A DNA stretch of 64,000 bases from the NCBI GenBank assembly GCA_036362985.1, contig JAYGXS010000003.1:79315166-79379165 (forward strand), read 5' to 3'. The DNA comes from Ligula intestinalis (lineage: Eukaryota > Platyhelminthes > Cestoda > Diphyllobothriidea > Diphyllobothriidae). The position numbers were made by a program, and so were the translations under genes. Below, one piece after another: positions 10,801 through 25,800 of this stretch (position 1 is the stretch's first letter; each line of letters starts with the position of its first letter). The notes beneath the pieces were generated by a model. It saw only the letters and a program-made list of their open reading frames with translations, was not told where the DNA came from and ran no database searches.

Positions 10801-13800
10801 CGGTCTAAGGTAATTGTTTGGGAGCCAGCCAAGCTAACGCTATTGAACAAAGGAATCATTTTGGCGGTCAGTGGCAGGCTCGACGCCTTAGGAGAGCCGA
10901 CATGGTTGATAGCCTTTGGTCAGGCTACCTGATCGGTGAGCGCTTATCTATCACTGTATCTATAAGTATTTATTAAGCCCCTCTTAGCCGACAGAATTAA
11001 TTGCAGCTCGGCCTATTGTGAGTTCTGACCACCGACTGTATTGACACCAATCCGCTCGAACGCTTGCCTCGGGTGGCTGTAAACAAATGCGCATGCACAA
11101 ATGACTGCCTATCTCGGTCTGACCGATCATCTTAAAGGTTGACTCACACGAAAACCGCCCTTTTGACGCTGGGATGACTGCACCGCTCACATATCCCGGA
11201 ACCGGCTCCCTCGTGACCGGACGTGCACTCGTCTGACAGTCAGCTTCCTCCCACCTATTCTCTACTTTTTTCTGTACAAAAATAAATTATTCCTTCCACC
11301 TGGCGTCTAACTTCCTCTTAATACCGACGGAACCGGGCCTAAAGATCGCATCGGCAAGGGCTTTACCCAATACGTCAACTCATCGCGATACTTTTAAAGA
11401 CGTTTTTTTTAGTTTTTCACTAACGTTGGAATCTACGTAGAATGGAGCTAAGAAACGTGCAAGAAGAGGAGAAACTCCTGAATTCTTATACAACGGCCTG
11501 TTTGGGGTATACAGAAAGGACAAACCTACTTGGAAGTAAAGGATTATGCTCCAAATGAGACCCAAGACGATTGTGGGCTTTCCATCGACGATGTCAGAGG
11601 CGTTTATGTTCACGAGCTTCAACTAAAATAAGTACAAAAAATCACCAGTAAGCTGGACGAAAATTATGCCAGCACTCGGGATAGTAAGTAAACCAACACC
11701 AAACAAAAACATCCAATCATAATAATTGTTAAAACTGATACTTTAACATTCATATCTGCAGTTTCTATAGCCGAAAGCATATGGTGCGCACTGAGAATCA
11801 CTGCAAAGCCAAATCCCTCGCAGATGCGCGGGGCAGTAGCAGAAACAACAGCGAAAAGGCTGGATGGGTAAACGATCATGGGGACTCCCTGTAATATAAG
11901 ATTATATAACTTGTAGAAATGCCGATTTTCGCAGTTATTGTGATCAATTCGCTGGTTTTTGACTTTGACCTTCGATCGTATTTCAGCCTTGATTTTAAAA
12001 AGATTATTTATACGCTGACAGGTGCTTGCGCCAATACTTGCAGTTCCCAAAGGAGATCTAAGGCACCGAAATGTCAAGTGAATGAAGATAAGTGTCATTC
12101 GACATCGTTTATCCTTTCAGGTCTAGTCCTCTAGGGTGTAGATTTAGAGAAGACCTATAGTGCAGAACTTCTGTAGGCCTACACTACCACTGCAGTTGGA
12201 GACGCCCTACGGAATCTGCTCGATGTTTGTCTAAAAAACGCACTTATCCTTTGCTGATAAATGGGGTCACCAGTATCCAGCTATTTGGCGAAATTTATTA
12301 AACAGAAATTAGAAGCTAAAAGTCTTCTTGGAGTGCATCCGAGCTTGTGGTTGTGCTGGGTAGGCGACACTTTGTTTTCGAACACAACCTCAAGTTCACC
12401 TTCCTTGGAGTCGAATTTAACTTCGAAAGAGAAGACGATGAACAACTCCAATTCCTAGATGTCCTCATTCACAGGAAGGCAGATGTACACGTAAAACCTC
12501 CATTTATCATTCAGATACATAATCGGTGTTCATATTACATATTTGGAGAAACCATCCATTTTCTCCTAAACGCAGCTCTGTTAGCAGCTTGCCAGATCAA
12601 GTGAAAACTCGCCGTTCCGACGAAACACTTTTAAAAATGGAGATAAACTGCATTTTTAAACTCTTTTCTATAAATGGAAATTCCCTCCGTGGGTGCATGG
12701 CCAAACCAGAACTCCTCTCTCCACCGTATAAATGAACACCAACAACCGATAAAGAGAGACGACCATTTATCTCAGCTAGCCCTGCACACACTAGACACAG
12801 GATACCTCTTTGCATGGGCAAAAGCCCACACCATAGGCGCCTGTCTAACAAAATAGAACCACAATTCGCTGGAGGAAATGCAGTCAGACGAGGCCATTTA
12901 AAAATTTCTTAAGGTCATATGGAAACGAGCGTGGCTAGCATTGATTGGATAACTTCATCCAGCTGACACGTTGGCCAACCAAAGAATCATTAACTAGACA
13001 TGTTTTGATGTTGACTGCGTTTTGTCAATATGCAGTCATCTGACGACGAACTGGGGTATAAGATCCCAAAATTGACACCGAAGACGGTGCCATATTTCTC
13101 ATAAAACTTTTTGGAATGCAGAAAAAATTTTGACAAGAGAAGCGAGGAATTTAAGTTATTGATTCTGGTTTAGTTGCGTCAACAACCAACAGTAACCAAT
13201 TCCAGGCTTGCTGGACCCAGCATTCATCTAACGCCCCAGCATTGAAAGGAACAACACAGTAGCACATACCGGATTGCCCTTCTACTGGGTGAAATGAAAA
13301 AAGTTCGGCAAAAAATGTTTTATAACGATTATCGAATTAAAAGGTTTAACCTGACGGCTCTTGAGAAATTCCAAGGCTGTGCGAACATTACTCAGACAGT
13401 GGGCACGTTTCATCGAGGCGACGACATTGATTGGCTAAAATGCAAAAAGTACGGCATGCGTAGAGACAGGATAGACGGAAAGCAGTGTTTTTAAATGCCA
13501 TTGCATGTCATTATAAGACGGTCAAAGTAAGCAACCTCCACCGTCTGAGGTATAAACCCATTTTAGACCATAAGCCGGCCGCGGTCAATACCTCTGTCCC
13601 CATCAATGGGCCTGTAAGTGGTGTAAAACATTCTTCATGAAGACATCTGAAGAGTGCACTAAGATGCCTCTCCGTAGTTTGAAATTTTTACAACCACAAA
13701 ATAGGTACTCTAGGATCTGTTTAGTAATTGCAATCAGTACTTTGTTGCTAATTCCGGAAATACAAACTGCGGACCATTACGTAAGTAGTAGTTGTGTGTA

Positions 13801-16800
13801 TAGTGAGTTTAATGTTTCGTATAAACTGGAAGGCAGGCATCCCAAGAAAGTTAATTTCAAGGAAAGGCGTTTTTGCCCCCCCCCCCCCCTTATTACCACG
13901 TAACTAGCCGCCTATTATCAATTTCAACCCACTCCCCTATTCTCATGATTAATTTGCCTGTAAATATCACCATAATTACCTGCAATTTACCATTTAACTT
14001 TTTACCCCCTTCCCATATAAATGTATTGGCCCGATGAGAATTTATCGAAAGAATACGTATGCTCACCACCTACTATATTAAACATATAAGTTGATTGCCA
14101 CTAACTTTATTCATCTACGCCATAAATAGCAACTAACCGGAGAGTGGTATTAAAGCAATAAACAGAATGCAACTGTCAGTAAACAAACGGAAATGCGAAT
14201 AAGAAAAATGACAATAAAACATTATTTTGCATGTTGGGCAGTATATGTAATAATTTAGTATGCTTCACACAGAGGATCGCTTCCCAAAGTCATCAAATAA
14301 TAGACCAAGCTAGGCCAGACAATGTTTTTCTTATATGTCTATTCATGCCCGGATATGAACACAACGCTATGTATTTTACGCCCTCTTGCAGGGCATGACT
14401 ACGAAATATGACTAAAGCATTATTAGCCCTGTCTAAATTATTCGTATTGTATAAAACCAGCACACGATATTGGCGCATATTGGCCTTCCGAGGAAAACAA
14501 GGTCCACATAGATGTCGAAGCCCGCTAACAGTCCACTAACTGTCAGAATAAGCGGAATTATGATTGGCCGAAAAAAGGCAGATAAAACCGGAAACAGTTC
14601 TGCATAAGACGATGAAGACGCGATTAGTGGGCCAGGGATTCAACTTGACGGGCACACGGATAATGGCACAAGTCAGTAGTAAAACTGGAGAGAACTACCG
14701 GTGGTCTGACTCCAACTCCACTAACAGACATATGGACATACCCCCATGCTATCGCGCCCGTCGTTCACGCGGCCAGGGGCACGACTCAGTTCCCAGCCAA
14801 GGGCTCACACTGTAACAACATAGTTAGACGGCGTGAACTCAGCTTTATCATAAAATACGATCCGTTTCCTCCTACTCCCTGCCCCGTTTCTCCTGCCTGA
14901 GCTACAAAGTTTGCTTAGTTGTTGCTACACGCCAAGACTCTCTGAAGATGGCCTCTTGTGTGAAGCCGAAACCTCAGACAAATGCAAGTTCTGTCGCGCA
15001 TTAATCTTCTATACAACGAGAACCTAGGGCTCACGTACTCACTTCCTTTTATGACTTCTGTATAAATCTGCCCACAGCGCATTTATTAACCTGATAGCGC
15101 GCAAGATGACGCCATCCTCCCATAAAAATGACAAACATTCTTTGTTCAAGAAATGGACACTAGCTTCTTTATGAGAGAGAGAGAGACCCCATTATGAGTA
15201 AGGCCGTCTTTTTTGAACATAACCTACTGAAAGTAATTTATGTTTTCCGGTTCGTCATAACAACATCAATCCCCTCAAAGCAAAGCTACAAGTCTGAATA
15301 GACAGAGGTTTTTTGCATAAATATACAGAAGGCAATGACCTCACCAGTGATTCACGGGATAAAACCTCTAAAAGGCGTATCAGACAGATGCCATCCTTAA
15401 TGTCCTCGTAGAGATTCCCAACGCGGATGGGGGGATTCACCTGTAGTGGGGAAAAATGACTGTTAGACAGACAAACCATGAGTACTACTAGAAAGGGCCA
15501 TATTCCTAAAAAACATTTGGGCCTCGCAGTATGGAATTGAGTCCGTATGTCGCATCCCGTTCCTGCCCACGGGAATTTTCAGCTTTCTGGTACAAGTGCA
15601 CGAGGAGCTAAAGCCTACGACTAATTATATATATCTGAAATAATGTCTTATTTCTGAAGATGAAGTGCGTTTGTTTTGAGAATGTTCAGTGGCCCGTCGG
15701 ATCAATTACATTTTATTTTTGGCCTTTTTGAGAATTTGCTCAGCTCACCAGTTTTAAAGCCTTAAATGCACAAATGTGGACAGAAATTCCTGTGACTTGT
15801 CGAGTTTGCCAGCCTTGCGCTGATCCATTTGACAAAGGTGAGAACTAACCAAGTCCTTTCTTGATCTACAGTCCGTAACTTCACGGCTGAATGAGATCAG
15901 TACGGCGGTGGGCTTGTCCATAAATACTGGGAAGGCAAAATTAAGCTCAGGCTGTATCTCTGATCAGGAGAAGGCACACTTTGGGATTAATAACCGTCAG
16001 CTTCAAAAAGTATATGGCTTTAAATACCTCAGGGCGAGCCTGCTACGTAATGGATAGAGAAAGGACGAAATTATCCCACAAATTAATGCTGCTTGCTGAG
16101 TTTTTTCAGCCTCCCGGAAGCGCCTATGAATACGACGCGACATCTCAATCATCACGATGGTTGGCGTGTACCGCATATCTGTCCGGTAAGTCTTCCTTTA
16201 TGAAGGCCGGGCTTTGTGCGTTGAAGGTTAGCGAAGACTGGACATAGTTGATCACCGCTGCCTAAGGACCATCTTTCGTGTGAATTCTACCGACTTTGTC
16301 TTGTATGAGACAGTCCGCACTGCGACAGTATCGCGAGCGTATTCATAACAGTGAAGAAAGACCGCTGGTCTGAACACCTTCATCGTCGACGGTCTCACGA
16401 GCTTAGTTTTGCTGCCTTTAATCTGGCGACGCAACCCACCTGGAGATGTCGAAGTGCAGCGCAGCTCAAGGCTTGGCTCGACACCGTTCGTCAAGACATG
16501 CAAGCAGTTGTCGGACCTTCGGTTTTCGGTCTCCGTCGCTGAAGGAAAGAAAGGGTGGAGTTTTCCAGACCGTTGGGTGACCTTGAGCCCTGCCATTGCT
16601 CGCGCAGCGCGAGATAGGCATCTGGGAGATCGATATACCTATAAATAGAGTCCCCATGCGAATGCCATGCTTCTTGCAGTAGGCATGATACTCGGTCGTT
16701 CGACTGGCCTAGTATTCGCACGTGTTCGAAATCGAAGCCGTGCCCTGGCGAGGATGTGTGAGCGGTGACCAAGAATAGTTTGTCCTTCCTTCGCACAGCG

Positions 16801-19800
16801 AATTCATGCTCGTGCAGTCTCATGGCAATGAAAATCAGTTCCATTCTACGGAACTGAATCTTTCATAGGTTCTAGCTCCGACCTGGAGGGTTGGATCATG
16901 ATTGGCTGATGACAGAAAATTTGCTCGTCTTGGATTGCGCTAGAGCCCACATAGTGTCCTCTAAACTGGTTACACCGTACATGTCCTGGACCAACACTGA
17001 CTAGATCCGGGCACGGCAAGCGTTATCCGGGTTGCATTCTGATAACAAATACCGGATTTTGAGGAGGGAGAAGGAGGGAACGGAATAGCACGCGTATTTG
17101 CAGGCTAACGCCACGTTAGCCACCTGCTCTTGATCTCGCCTTTGCTCTTTTTGAAAGAGAGTGTGTTAGATGCAGTGAAAGTGCACTTGCAACTAATCCA
17201 CGCGCAAATCTCCATCTCTGCACTACTATCCCATGAGCACACAGTGGACCTGTTCAGACACAACGGTTGAACTGCCGCCGAAGTGCTTACCAATAAATAG
17301 GACAAAATGCTGACTTACCTTGGTGAGGTATGTGTTCACCCAGTTTGTAAAGGTCTTCTTCTGGACGCGCTCCTGTTCATCTAAAAAACAAGCAAGAGAA
17401 ATCAGAGTTTGGTTGGAACCGCGCCGGCAAACGTAGCTTATGTAGGCTCACTCATATACCCCTAGTGCCAGCATTTTGTCCTGCAAAAATGGTGGTTATA
17501 GAGTTTTGTGGGGTGGGGAAATAGGATAGGCAGCGAAGGAAATTTTTAGAGGTAAGTGTAAAATGTAAAAAATGTAATCGAGGTTGCTTCCCACGGCCAC
17601 TGGGAGTAAGTTGCTCAACATGTAAATTGAAGGCTTGTGCGGCGCCTCGCGCCGCGGACGATACTAATCTAACTCCAGAACGGTAAGTTGGACTTCAGGT
17701 AAGTTAAAGTAGATGACCTCCTAACCACCATTTCAATTTTTCGGGAAATTCAAGAAACCTGCAGTTTGATGATCGGGTTTTTCCGCATTAAGTTAAATGA
17801 TAATAAAGATTAGGAAAATCTACATATATAAATCAACAATATTTCTAAACACAGTAAAATAAAAATGCAGTTACCATTTATTAAAGTATATTCCACTGCG
17901 TTTAATAATTCCCCACCCATTAAACCTTATAACCACCGTTTTCTTAGGAGAAGATGCAGGGAGTAGGGATTAATGATTGGGCCATCATAAGTTACTGTTG
18001 CCACCGTGCCTAGCAGCTGAACTGACCCAAACTAGAGGCAAATACTACCAAAGACGTGTCTTAGCTATATGATGATTGCGATTTAGAGCCCCAGCAAAAG
18101 GTGAAAATAAATGAAGCCAACCCGCTTTGCTTATAGGGTTATTTGTATATGTTCTAAGCCCTTCAGAAGTGGAAAATACGATCGCTGGCAGAAGAAGTTT
18201 ATTTTCCTGATGTTATGGATTCTGGCTCGAATGCCATCATAAGAGATACCCGCACAATAGGGTGATAAATGTACAGATAACGCCAGATTTATAGTCCATA
18301 GCGGCCACGCGACTGCATTCGCGCGTCAATTAGCCGTTGCTTTGATCATCGCTCTTGATTGTTGCGATGATGGCTTGGCAATCCGCTCCCGAGGTATTAA
18401 TTGCCGCGATTTCGTCATCCCTGTTGGACGCGGGCTCGATAATAACACGAAAATTATGTTTGCTGTCATCGGTTGTGTTGCTGGGAACGGCCCTCCCCAG
18501 GTGACTGATTCTGCGGTTCAGACATAGCCTTAGTACGGAGTATGGGAATGGCAGGTTATAGCGCTCGTCGATTGACCGCCGGCCTGATAACCATGACTCG
18601 AGCAGCTTGCGGCTCACGTGTTTCCCACCACTTGCGTAGATTTCGGGCTCGTTAAACTTAAAAATATGGTCGATTCCCGTCGAGTGAGCTACAACCTGGG
18701 AATGAACGTCTTTCATCCTCCCCGCCACTGCGTGCCCAGCCATTCGCATCCAGAGTAATCACCCAGTTTCTCCGCTGTAGTTTTTTTAGCCCTTATTAAC
18801 CCAACCCCACACTCTTATAAACAGTTCCAATAAAGCATTGCCCCTATCAGGACTATGTATGTAAGCACACCGTTCATACACAAGTCGCAAATGAATGTGC
18901 CATATATCATTTGGGAATTTTAGTGAATGCAGCATGCAGCCATCCGCCAATCGTGTCCTGTTTATGAGCTCAACTAAGCTAACCAAGTAGGGAAGCATGC
19001 AACAGAAATAAAAGGCCCATTCCCCAACCACGTCCATGAACCAGGGAAATACTCACTACATATGTATATATTAGGGGCAGAAATACATTACCGACAAGCA
19101 CAAGGGAATCTGGAATGGCTATTTCTGGTTTATCAGCCGTCAACAGCCAGTCGTACCCAATTCCAGGGGTTTTGGCCCCTGAGGTACGAATCCGTGTTCT
19201 TGTTACCCAGAAGTCCACATCTCTAAGCACTGCACGCTCTCGGTAATCTATTTTGGCCTTTAATATGCGCAAGCTGATGAGCGGCTTTTGGCGGGGCTCG
19301 AACGGACGAGTGAGCTCCGTAACCGATCAGTCAACGCTTGCTACCATTATGTGTATTTCCGACCGAACCCGGCAAGGCGAAGAGCTCTTGATGCAGTGCT
19401 TAAAGCGTTAGATGTCTAACTAACAAGCTTGCGGGTTCGAACTTCAAGGTTCTCAACCCCTGTTGTTGGCTATGGCTAGCTGTGGCCTGCTAGTAAGCCT
19501 GAAACGGTCACTCCTGTCTTCCTTGCAGGTAATATATTTCTGCCTATGCTATATACATATGTGTGCATAGAATATCCAGCGAGGGATTACTGTATAGAAC
19601 TCCAGGATGAAGAAGCGCTTGAAGACTGCACCCTAAACATTCCGTATCGAAACTATGCAAATTGTACTCGCAGCGTTGAGTGATATATTCAGAAAAATAC
19701 TAGATGGATAGGGGGTAGATTTAAAAGAGAAAAATGGCTTAGTGCAAAGAGTTCTAGACGAATAAAATTGATCATGCAAAAGGCAAGAAAACCAAAAAGC

Positions 19801-22800
19801 AAGTAGACAGCCTACTTTCCAGAACCCATCTGCGTATTGAAGCACGTGACGGTTTGATGTTAAATACTCTGCAAAACATCCCCAAGTGACCCGACTGGTC
19901 TGCCTGCGAAATGGACGAGAGGCACCACAAACACATGTGAACTTCTGCACAACTCAAATTATCCGCGTTTCTGAGCTTGGTTGCCAGGAGCAATGACGCA
20001 AATCCGGGTGTCAGGGCTGTGCGTGTGAAATCACGGAACGTGCACAGATTGATCTGGTACATAAGATCGCTGGATGCTACGCTAATCTCAAGTGCGATGG
20101 CTTCCTCCACAGGCAGTAGAATATGAACGAAAAACTAACTACATTTCAAGCTATTTCGCCCATACAAGTACATTCCACAGAGCTGGAAAATAAGGATTTT
20201 GGATAGAATATTTTAATGATAGTTCTACTAATTTCCCAGAAGTAACGGTAGGAAATTTTGCTTTGTACAAACACAAGAGAACATTGATTTCATACAGCGT
20301 TACCGAGTTTAGCTTTGAAAACTTCAATGCCGACCTTCTAGAGCAATATTTGGCCCTCTGAAACCAAAATCACCTGTTTGTATGTACCGTTTAGCTAATA
20401 CACATTAAAAGTACCGCATTTTCCACACAAAAGGGCACACTATCAATGAATGGTTTATTTTCGCATTTTTGCTTGTATAAGGCGCACCGGACTAAAAGAT
20501 GCATTAACTTGAAACAAAACAGTCAGGTACGGCGGTCAGTCAAAATTTACTGAACACATTCACAAGAACTCTCAGCACTGTTCACCTATGTAGCGAAATA
20601 GGCACTAATTTTGGCTAAATCGTGAGTAAGTTTATATCAAAGAAATTTCCTATGCTATAAGGTACGACAAAACCGAACGTTTTATTAATATGCGTTGTGC
20701 TATGGAAGAATTCCAGAATAAGTAAAATTGGAAGAATTATCTCTGCCAGAAAGTAAAAATTTTGTCCAAAATTGTTTGGATGCAAGTGAAGCCAACTTTA
20801 AGGAATCGTATTTACTTTCAGGAACAAGCAACACTTTAAGTTTTATAAATTATCTTTAGCTAACCTTGGAAGTTTATTTCGCACAAAATACAGTAACGAA
20901 ATGTTTTCGTTGCGTTTTGTTTTACCACATTGCTCAACTTGGCGAATAAGCAAAGACTGCGCATATGTTTCCGCGAACGTAATACAAAGAAGGCCTTATT
21001 GAATGTAAGTCATGTAGAAATATAATTTTTTGTAAAATATACGTTCCGATTATGCATTATTTAGAAACGGAACAGAACGAAGAAAAATGAGTACTTCAAA
21101 ACATGGCCATGTATATAGCCTGTCTTTTTTTGCATTTGCAAGCTAAAACCAGATCATGTAATTAATCCATAATACGGAACACAATTTATTAGAAAGAGAA
21201 AAGTCCATCTTTAGGCATATGAAAAAAATTGTTCAAAGTCCCCAATTTCATTTTGACATTACCTTAGAAAAAGGCAATGTACAGAGATATTCGTCAGCTG
21301 AACATCTAATTAAAGCAGTTTTGAAAGAGTTAATCTAGCATTGAAAGTTTTTAATCTATCTTAGGTATAACAATATCAGAATTCCGTTGAGAACGTTATT
21401 TTTTCTCGACAGTGTAGCTCGCTTTTTTGAATCATTTCTAAATATGATCGACATGACCCTGTTCATATGAATTAATATCCAAAAACTCGTTTTTTCGGTA
21501 AATGCTCTTTAGATTTATCTTATTTTTAAGGTTTTGATGTAAACGTTGAACAAAAGCGCAGTTTATGTATCAACACATGGGAACACTGAAAAAGATGTAA
21601 ATTATGTCAGACTTTATTCGATGATATTCAATAAATAATTATCTGCTAATGGTAATATGTATTGAATATTTTGACTAAGGAAAACTTCTTTGTATATAAA
21701 GAGAGTGGGTGCTTTAAGTTTTATGCTTAAAAAATATTTAAATGTATGGTTCGAATTTATAGCTATGTTTACGTCCTTAGAACCTGAGGACTATCGAGAA
21801 AGTTTTATTTTTCTTAACAAACACTTAGTACTTCTTATAGTTCCTTCAAGTACTAAATATGCCTATTGCTGCTCATTATTACTTCTAAGTTTTCGTAAAT
21901 GCGTTCATGCCGGTATGCGAGTGATGATCAAACGTTTACAAATTTAGGTATCTTGCATACAGTACTCGTCAGATCAGACTTCCCGGAAAAGATGGTAACA
22001 AATTAAATATTCCTAGGTGTCAGCACCTGGTGCTGGTAGGGGTATTGAAAAGTTTAGTAAATGCTTAAATTTTGATGCAAAAATAATGTTGCCATTATGG
22101 CAAAACTATCTATAGGGAGTAGATATCTGACGATAGTTATAATGACGGCATATTGGCCGGGAGAATTTGAAACATACAAGTAGTGTTTTAGTTAAAGCAA
22201 TTCTCCGACCCATGGAAAAATCATTTAAGCAGGTAATTTAGCTTGATTCTGTAGCTTGCTTCGTCGGAGGAATATTTTTTTGCTCGATTTTGCAGGCTAT
22301 TGAAAGCTACAGAATCGACCTAAATTACTGGCTTTCATTATTCTCCATAAACGCTTATCCTATTGAAACTATGTGCGTCGATGCATCAAACAACAAGAGT
22401 TCAGAGTAAAGGAACTATAGGTTTTTTCAAAAAGGTGCCCAAAAAAATGCATGATGAATCCTTCCTTATATTTGGAACGTGTATGAACTCCTTGAAAGGT
22501 ACTTTCGGAAACACGAAACAAAAGTAGCGCACATGCCGACGAATATCTTACCCACCAGCTTGTACATTCTAAGGATGGGGTTGGCTATCTCGAAAAGAAA
22601 GGAGTCTTCTACAACATCCCATTCGAAGCTTGTTATACCGTTTATTGTAACCAACGAGGAGAGTCCGCCTCCGAATGCATCCACGAACATCAACTAGCAG
22701 TGAAGAGGCGTGATCATCTGTCCCAAGTGTCCCTGCACAGCCTGGATTCACGAGACACCTTCGCACTTGACAACATATGCACTGCCGGAGTCTGCCTCTC

Positions 22801-25800
22801 CAAAAAAGCTAAGAGGTTCTTGAGGCCATGTATTCCAATGTCTCATTCACCAATCGGCATACTGAGTTAGATACCGTGTACAAAAGTCTCAGGGTAAAAT
22901 GAAAAGGATGAGAGTTGATCAACAAAAACTGACGCAGTCAGCAGCTGCTAATTAGTGCTCACATCAAATGACCATTGATAGCCCGCTTGAATTTGTTGTG
23001 GGCTTTCGCACTTCCCTCCACTCACATGTAAATTTTTTATGCACATTAGAAATCGATTTTTATCCTGCATTGTTTATTTGAACTACAACAATGAAGTCAT
23101 CAGCGCACGTCACTAGCGCCGATCTGAAGGAATTTCAATTTGGCCTTCATTCAAGGACGTTTCTCCACGATGTTGACAGTTTAGGTCTGTGACCATTACG
23201 CTTTGCTTATGATTCCCCGGTGTTCCGTGGTTTCTGTGTCTTATTTTGTTCATGGGGATGGGGGATGTGTTCGCTGAAAAATTTTGCAATTAAAGAAAGT
23301 AAAGCATTCTCTCTGACCAGTGGTTTACTTGTCCACCGTTTTGGACTCTCCCGTCAGCCCATTGTCAAGGAATGGAAAAAGTGTACAGCTCACTACATAT
23401 TTAACTCAATTCTGCCGGTAGTGACCTTGACCTCTGCCGTCGATCTGTTCACGCAACGCGAGATAGGCATGAGGAATCGATCACTATGCCAAGGGGCTCG
23501 CGTGAGTGTTCGAAAGGTCGGGCAAATCAACCACTGGTCCCAGAGAACGATTTATCGTCTTTCATTCACTTAACTTCGCCTCGCGTATTCTCGACCCTTC
23601 AACATTTTGGAACTGTATTTTCAAAATAAAGTGCATCGCTCTCTCTCTGTCTGTCTAAGCTGATTGCTTTCTTGCACATTTACTCAAGTCCACCGATGGT
23701 GACCTGAGGAACTACCGTCGAAGCATTTACTCAATAAAGTTACTTAGTTTTCACAAATAACTTATTTGCTTTAAAATATATAGGTATGTAAGGAATATGC
23801 TCCAAGCTGGCTTCAGTAGCTAACATGGTCGTCCCGCCGTTCGCACCCCTAGAGGGTAGTTGCATAGCGACACTTAATGATGCAGAATAAATTACCACAA
23901 GGTTAGGCGGAACTGGAGTGGCTATTTCTGGCTCATTAGCCTCGGCTAATCGAAAACTGAGATTGAGCTATGGCCGGCTAACGCCAAAAATAACAATTGC
24001 AGGTTTTAGCGTCCTTGTCATTCCACTTCTAAATCCCTGCTTATTGAGGCACCACTGTTTGCAGAGTCACGCTAGAACTCCTAGCTAACAAAAAGAAGAG
24101 CATATACGTATATATCTTCATTCTCCAATGCTACCAAGTTGAACTCGTGTACAAAATGTACGCAATGGCTGACGCAGGAAATAATAGCACACAGGGTGGC
24201 CTCACCCCCGAAAACAATATTGCTACATCTGTACTGAAGTTCATGGCGAACTCTGTCTCACCGAACCACTTCCTTACTGCTCTTTGATTATCACCAACTG
24301 GTGCTCAAATTCGGCACCCTAAACCGAGCTATAGACTTGCACCACACCTGCCAGGCGCTTCGCACTAGGCACAGACCGGTTTGGACGGAGGCACGCTGAA
24401 CTGGGATTCAAAGCTCACGGCAAAATGGGGTGGCGGTCGGAGGTCACGTGACGAACACCGCCTCACCAAAGCGCCCGTGAAGCGGAAAGCAAATACCAAT
24501 CAGTCCATCGATTGATATGAGGGAGACGGACATGCAAACTGACTATCCTACAACTACGGGAAATTCAAGGTTAGTCAGCAGCGAATGGGCATGCCGAATT
24601 TTCTGCGTCCTGTACGGATATAATACGAGGCAAGTAGCAAGGCTGACTAGCTCAAGACGCGATGAATTAGCTCCCATGGCTTCAACATGAAACCACCCGA
24701 ACAGGTCAAGAGGTCAAGCGATAACCACAAAACCCCCAGTTCCAGAGAAATCTAAACTCTCAAACTGTTCTGCGCTTGATTCATACCTGACCGGTCGTAT
24801 ACGCTTGTCTTAAGTTCATGTTACTTTCCCAAAATATACATTTTCTCGTAATTCTCTGTCCGACCGGAGCTGAAGCGAACAGTTATCTTGAGGGAAAATA
24901 GAGTAACCTCAAATATCACAGGCAGACAAAAACGATTCTTTTAAGGGATAAGATGCTTGTGTCTACTTGAATGCCTGCAAAAGGTCAATAATAGGTCGCC
25001 AGGCGGATGCCAAAGACCTCAAAGGTGTAGTCCGGGATATTCGCCTCATATTGGACAAAACTAGATCCATCGAAGCTGCCGTTAAATTTTAATGTTTGTA
25101 ACGCATACTACTCTTATTCTGCCTGTGTATATGCCTCGAATACTTTTGTGAAGTTAAAAATACCATGTTGAACAATGGTGTCGAACCTGGCAGGTCCAAT
25201 TGCGACAACTTCACCTTCAACTTCATCCAGGTTCCTTAATTAAGCTCAAATAAGGAAAATGTCACAAAATTAAAAATATTTCGGACTATCTCTGCCTGCC
25301 GTGTAGGTAACTTAAGGGGGCTTTTTCTAATTAGCCATTTTCCATTCAACACAAAGTTATGTAGCCTGATGTAAGTGGCTTTTGACTGAACGAGACAACA
25401 TCGCAGAAACTGAACCGATATCGAAACAGATTTCAGTGGGAAGTTGGCTGAAAGACACCTCAAACTAAACATACATTTCAATACAATGGTTAGCCCTTTT
25501 TTGTTATTTTGTTATACCTACGGTGGCAAGCCTCCTGTTTGAGTCAGTTCCTGGGGCAAAATATTTTAGTCAATTATTGAGGCTCCAGGCAATTTTTGTG
25601 AATGCCAAGGAACCAGTTCCGTTGTTGCAGTAGTTACTGTTTAAACATAAGATTTCTGGGTTGGAAATCTGGGAACTCTTAGTGTCGGAGAATTTAGTCA
25701 TCTCTCCAAAGCGTCTACTGTCCCTTTTAAAACTTCCAACATGCACGGAGCGACTATCTCAGTTCGAAGCACACCAAAAACGGGACCGTTGACGCTTGAA

